Part shown: piece by piece, positions 5,669 through 7,196 of the stretch
How positions within the stretch are numbered: the first letter of the stretch is position 1
How the letters are laid out: each line of letters begins with the position of its first letter
Assembly: GCA_002403295.1 (NCBI GenBank)
Contig: DHHN01000028.1
Span: 10,274 to 17,469, forward strand
DNA from: a bacterium UBP1_UBA4771
Lineage (GTDB): Bacteria; Krumholzibacteriota; Krumholzibacteriia; Krumholzibacteriales; Krumholzibacteriaceae
Direction of reading: 5' to 3'
Length of the DNA: 7,196 nt
Notes under the pieces: model-generated
Databases searched by the model: none
Told to the model about the DNA's origin: nothing
The model's input: only the letters and a program-made list of their open reading frames with translations
Position numbers and translations under genes: made by a program

Positions 5669-6850
5669 ATGGTCAAGAAGAAGCCGCAGGACAAGCTCGC
5701 GTACGCCGCCCTCACGCTCGCGATCGTTTTCATCGCGGCGATCGCCTTCTACCGCTACCTCAAGACCGACCCGGGGAAAATATTTCTCGTGGATGTCGGC
5801 GTTTCGAGCGCGTACGAGAGCGTCCAGGCGGAGACGGAGCGTCGCGTCGTGCGCGTGCTTCGCCGACACGGAGTGCTGAGCAAGCAGATCCGCATCTCGG
5901 ACGACGAGGAGCCCGGCGCCGGTCGCGCGCGCCTCATACGCGCCGAGGCGCCGCCCGACGCCTCTCTCGTGCAGATCAACGTCGCCCTCGACCGTTCGGT
6001 GCGCGCCGTCGGAGGCAAGGTGCATTCCTGCCGCGAGGGGAGGGACGGAAGCATCATCACGATGGAGATCGGCACGAAACGCGCCGTCACGCACCGCTGT
6101 GTCATCAAGAAGGGCTCGGAGCGCCAGCACTACGCGCGGGCCGCGGTGAAGCGCTCGCCCGTCGTCGCCGTCTGTATCGACGACTTCGGCTTCTTCAACA
6201 ACGCGCTCGTCCGCGAGCTGCTCGAGCTCGATTTCCCGCTCACGATATCGGTTATCCCCGGACTTCGGCATTCGGAGCGCATCGCGCGCGCCGCCGTCGA
6301 GGCGGGAAAGGACGTCCTCTGCCATCTCCCGATGGAGGCGGAGAAGGAATCGTGGGACGCGGGCGAAATCCCGCTCATCCGCGTCGCGATGAAGCCGGCC
6401 GAAATCGAGAAAGCGATCGCCGACGCCCTGGCGACGGTCCCCGGCGCCGTCGGAATGAACAACCACATGGGCTCGGCGGCGACGGCGGACCGGAAGGTCA
6501 TGGAGGCGGTGCTCCGCGCCTGCCGCGCGCGCGGACTATTCTTCCTCGACAGCATGACGACTCCCCGCTCGGTCGTGCGCGAGACGGCCCGTGGGATCGG
6601 GACGAGCGAGGCGGGGAACGATCTTTTTCTCGATCACGGCGAGGGCACGACGCGCGAGAACATGCAGAAGCTCCTCTCGATCGCGGCCCGCCGCGGCACG
6701 GCGATCGGCATCATCCACGTGCGAAAGGACACCCCCGCCGAGCTTCGCTGGATGGCGGACGAGGCGCGCAGGGAAGGAATCGATTTCGTGACGGTGCGCC
6801 AGATCATCGCGAGACAGGCGATGACGGTGGCCGAAGGAGGGACGAGGTGA
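5669..6850 (+). CDS. Membrane-anchored divergent polysaccharide deacetylase (YibQ/DUF610 family)
   Basis: The 393-residue product has a Lys-rich N-terminus, one transmembrane helix (about residues 10-28), a domain of about 130 residues I cannot name, and a C-terminal divergent polysaccharide deacetylase domain from about residue 165. That domain has the family's signature elements: IDDFG (D171, D172), HLPME (H219), GAVGMNNHMGS (H266), FLDS (D294) and IGIIH (H350). The aspartate pair and histidines correspond to the metal-binding and catalytic positions of carbohydrate esterase family 4-like enzymes, and the positively charged N-terminus predicts a periplasmic catalytic domain. The natural substrate of this family is not established to my knowledge; a cell-wall or envelope glycan is the usual guess. 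The residue after H350 is Val where many relatives have Pro. The start is the only one preserving the anchor; upstream there is a stop at 5630 and no alternative start codon. No clear ribosome site is present. The stop overlaps a possible GTG start of pdxJ. Confidence 0.9.
   Translation: MVKKKPQDKLAYAALTLAIVFIAAIAFYRYLKTDPGKIFLVDVGVSSAYESVQAETERRVVRVLRRHGVLSKQIRISDDEEPGAGRARLIRAEAPPDASLVQINVALDRSVRAVGGKVHSCREGRDGSIITMEIGTKRAVTHRCVIKKGSERQHYARAAVKRSPVVAVCIDDFGFFNNALVRELLELDFPLTISVIPGLRHSERIARAAVEAGKDVLCHLPMEAEKESWDAGEIPLIRVAMKPAEIEKAIADALATVPGAVGMNNHMGSAATADRKVMEAVLRACRARGLFFLDSMTTPRSVVRETARGIGTSEAGNDLFLDHGEGTTRENMQKLLSIAARRGTAIGIIHVRKDTPAELRWMADEARREGIDFVTVRQIIARQAMTVAEGGTR
6834..6850 (+). 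promoter_or_regulatory. Double ribosome binding site before pdxJ
   Basis: AAGGAGG (6834-6840) sits six bases before GTG 6847, and GAGGTGA (6844-6850) sits five bases before the in-frame ATG 6856. Both are strong, so the sequence does not settle the start. The ATG is chosen because it gives the usual short lead into LGVNIDH; the GTG would add only three residues. Confidence 0.6.
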
Positions 6851-6855
6851 CGAGA

Positions 6856-7196
6856 ATGCGGCTCGGAGTCAACATCGATCATGTCGCCACGCTGCGCGAA
6901 GCGCGCAAGACCACGGAGCCGGACCCGGTGACGGCCGCGATGATGGCCGAGCAGGGGGGCGCCGACCAGATCACGTTTCACCTGCGCGAGGATCGGCGCC
7001 ACATACAGAACCGCGACGCCCGGCTCATCAGCGAGCTGGCGCAGACGCGCGTCAACATGGAGATGGCGGCGACGACGGAGATGCAGGAGATCGCGCTCGC
7101 GCTCCGGCCCGACTCGGTGTGCCTCGTGCCCGAGCGGCGCGAAGAAGTGACGACCGAGGGCGGGCTCGACCTGCTCCACGCGGGGGACCGCGTCGG
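6856..7196 (+). CDS. pdxJ: Pyridoxine 5'-phosphate synthase PdxJ (3' partial)
   Basis: PdxJ condenses 3-amino-2-oxopropyl phosphate (from PdxA) with 1-deoxyxylulose 5-phosphate to make pyridoxine 5'-phosphate, the last ring-forming step of the DXP-dependent vitamin B6 pathway; it is a cytoplasmic TIM-barrel enzyme. The first 113 residues of a usual length of about 240 are visible. They show RLGVNIDHVATLR at the N-terminus, ITFHLREDRRHIQNRD with H42, and NMEMA with E69, matching E. coli H45 and E72. CLVPERREEVTTEGGLD near the edge is also characteristic. The frame is intact to the last base, so the gene simply runs off the window. GTG 6847 overlaps the deacetylase stop as GTGA and is an alternative start. 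Presence of this gene implies the organism uses the DXP-dependent rather than the PdxS/PdxT route. Confidence 0.97.
   Translation, partial: MRLGVNIDHVATLREARKTTEPDPVTAAMMAEQGGADQITFHLREDRRHIQNRDARLISELAQTRVNMEMAATTEMQEIALALRPDSVCLVPERREEVTTEGGLDLLHAGDRV

Noticed and set aside
4895..6466. A 523-codon open frame on the minus strand opposite the third lipoprotein and the deacetylase
   Set aside because: It is antisense to two clear genes, its translation is low-complexity Arg/Asp/His/Val sequence, and it is explained by the same codon bias.
1..7196. Searched by eye for tRNA, rRNA, CRISPR arrays, insertion-sequence ends and defence genes
   Set aside because: No such structure was seen; the window is continuous protein-coding sequence with short gaps.

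Overview
The window is GC-rich bacterial DNA coding almost entirely on the + strand, with seven genes packed head to tail. G/C-heavy third codon positions, ATGA/GTGA stop-start overlaps, Shine-Dalgarno sites, a predicted outer-membrane beta-barrel and three lipoproteins point to a Gram-negative, diderm bacterium. The mix (TatD-linked radical SAM protein, RsmA, barrel, short 'CIFxP' lipoproteins, divergent polysaccharide deacetylase, PdxJ) would suit an uncultured FCB-type lineage such as Krumholzibacteriota or Eisenbacteria. That placement is an impression and was not tested.

Layout. Bases 1-777 hold the C-terminal end of a TatD-family nuclease read in frame into a radical SAM domain, an apparent fusion cut by the left edge. 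It overlaps by four bases the 16S rRNA dimethyladenosine transferase gene rsmA (774-1610), which in turn overlaps by four bases a 691-residue secreted beta-barrel-like protein (1607-3682). Ten bases later comes a lipoprotein (3693-4280). A 100-base gap with an imperfect hairpin and weak promoter-like boxes separates it from a tandem pair of closely related lipoproteins (4381-4971 and 5009-5587). A good sigma70-like promoter overlaps the stop codon of the last lipoprotein and precedes a leader with a strong GC hairpin. This leads to a membrane-anchored divergent polysaccharide deacetylase (YibQ/DUF610 type, 5669-6850), whose stop codon touches the start region of pdxJ (6856 to the right edge).

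How the genes may work together. The left block looks like a housekeeping operon (nuclease/radical SAM, rRNA methylation) into which an outer-membrane protein and its lipoprotein are translationally coupled. The three lipoproteins appear to be one family: two are recent tandem duplicates, roughly 60% identical by eye, and the first is a distant relative. With the barrel they form an envelope cluster of unknown function, which is the part of the window least explained by known biology. The right block couples an envelope enzyme with vitamin B6 synthesis.

The most notable points are the TatD-radical SAM fusion, the lipoprotein trio with a CxxC motif in two members, a C9 tract early in the barrel gene where one-base slippage either way would truncate the protein, and the promoter plus hairpin leader before the deacetylase. 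No tRNA, rRNA, CRISPR array, insertion sequence or attachment site was seen. No gene-free stretch exceeds 100 bases.
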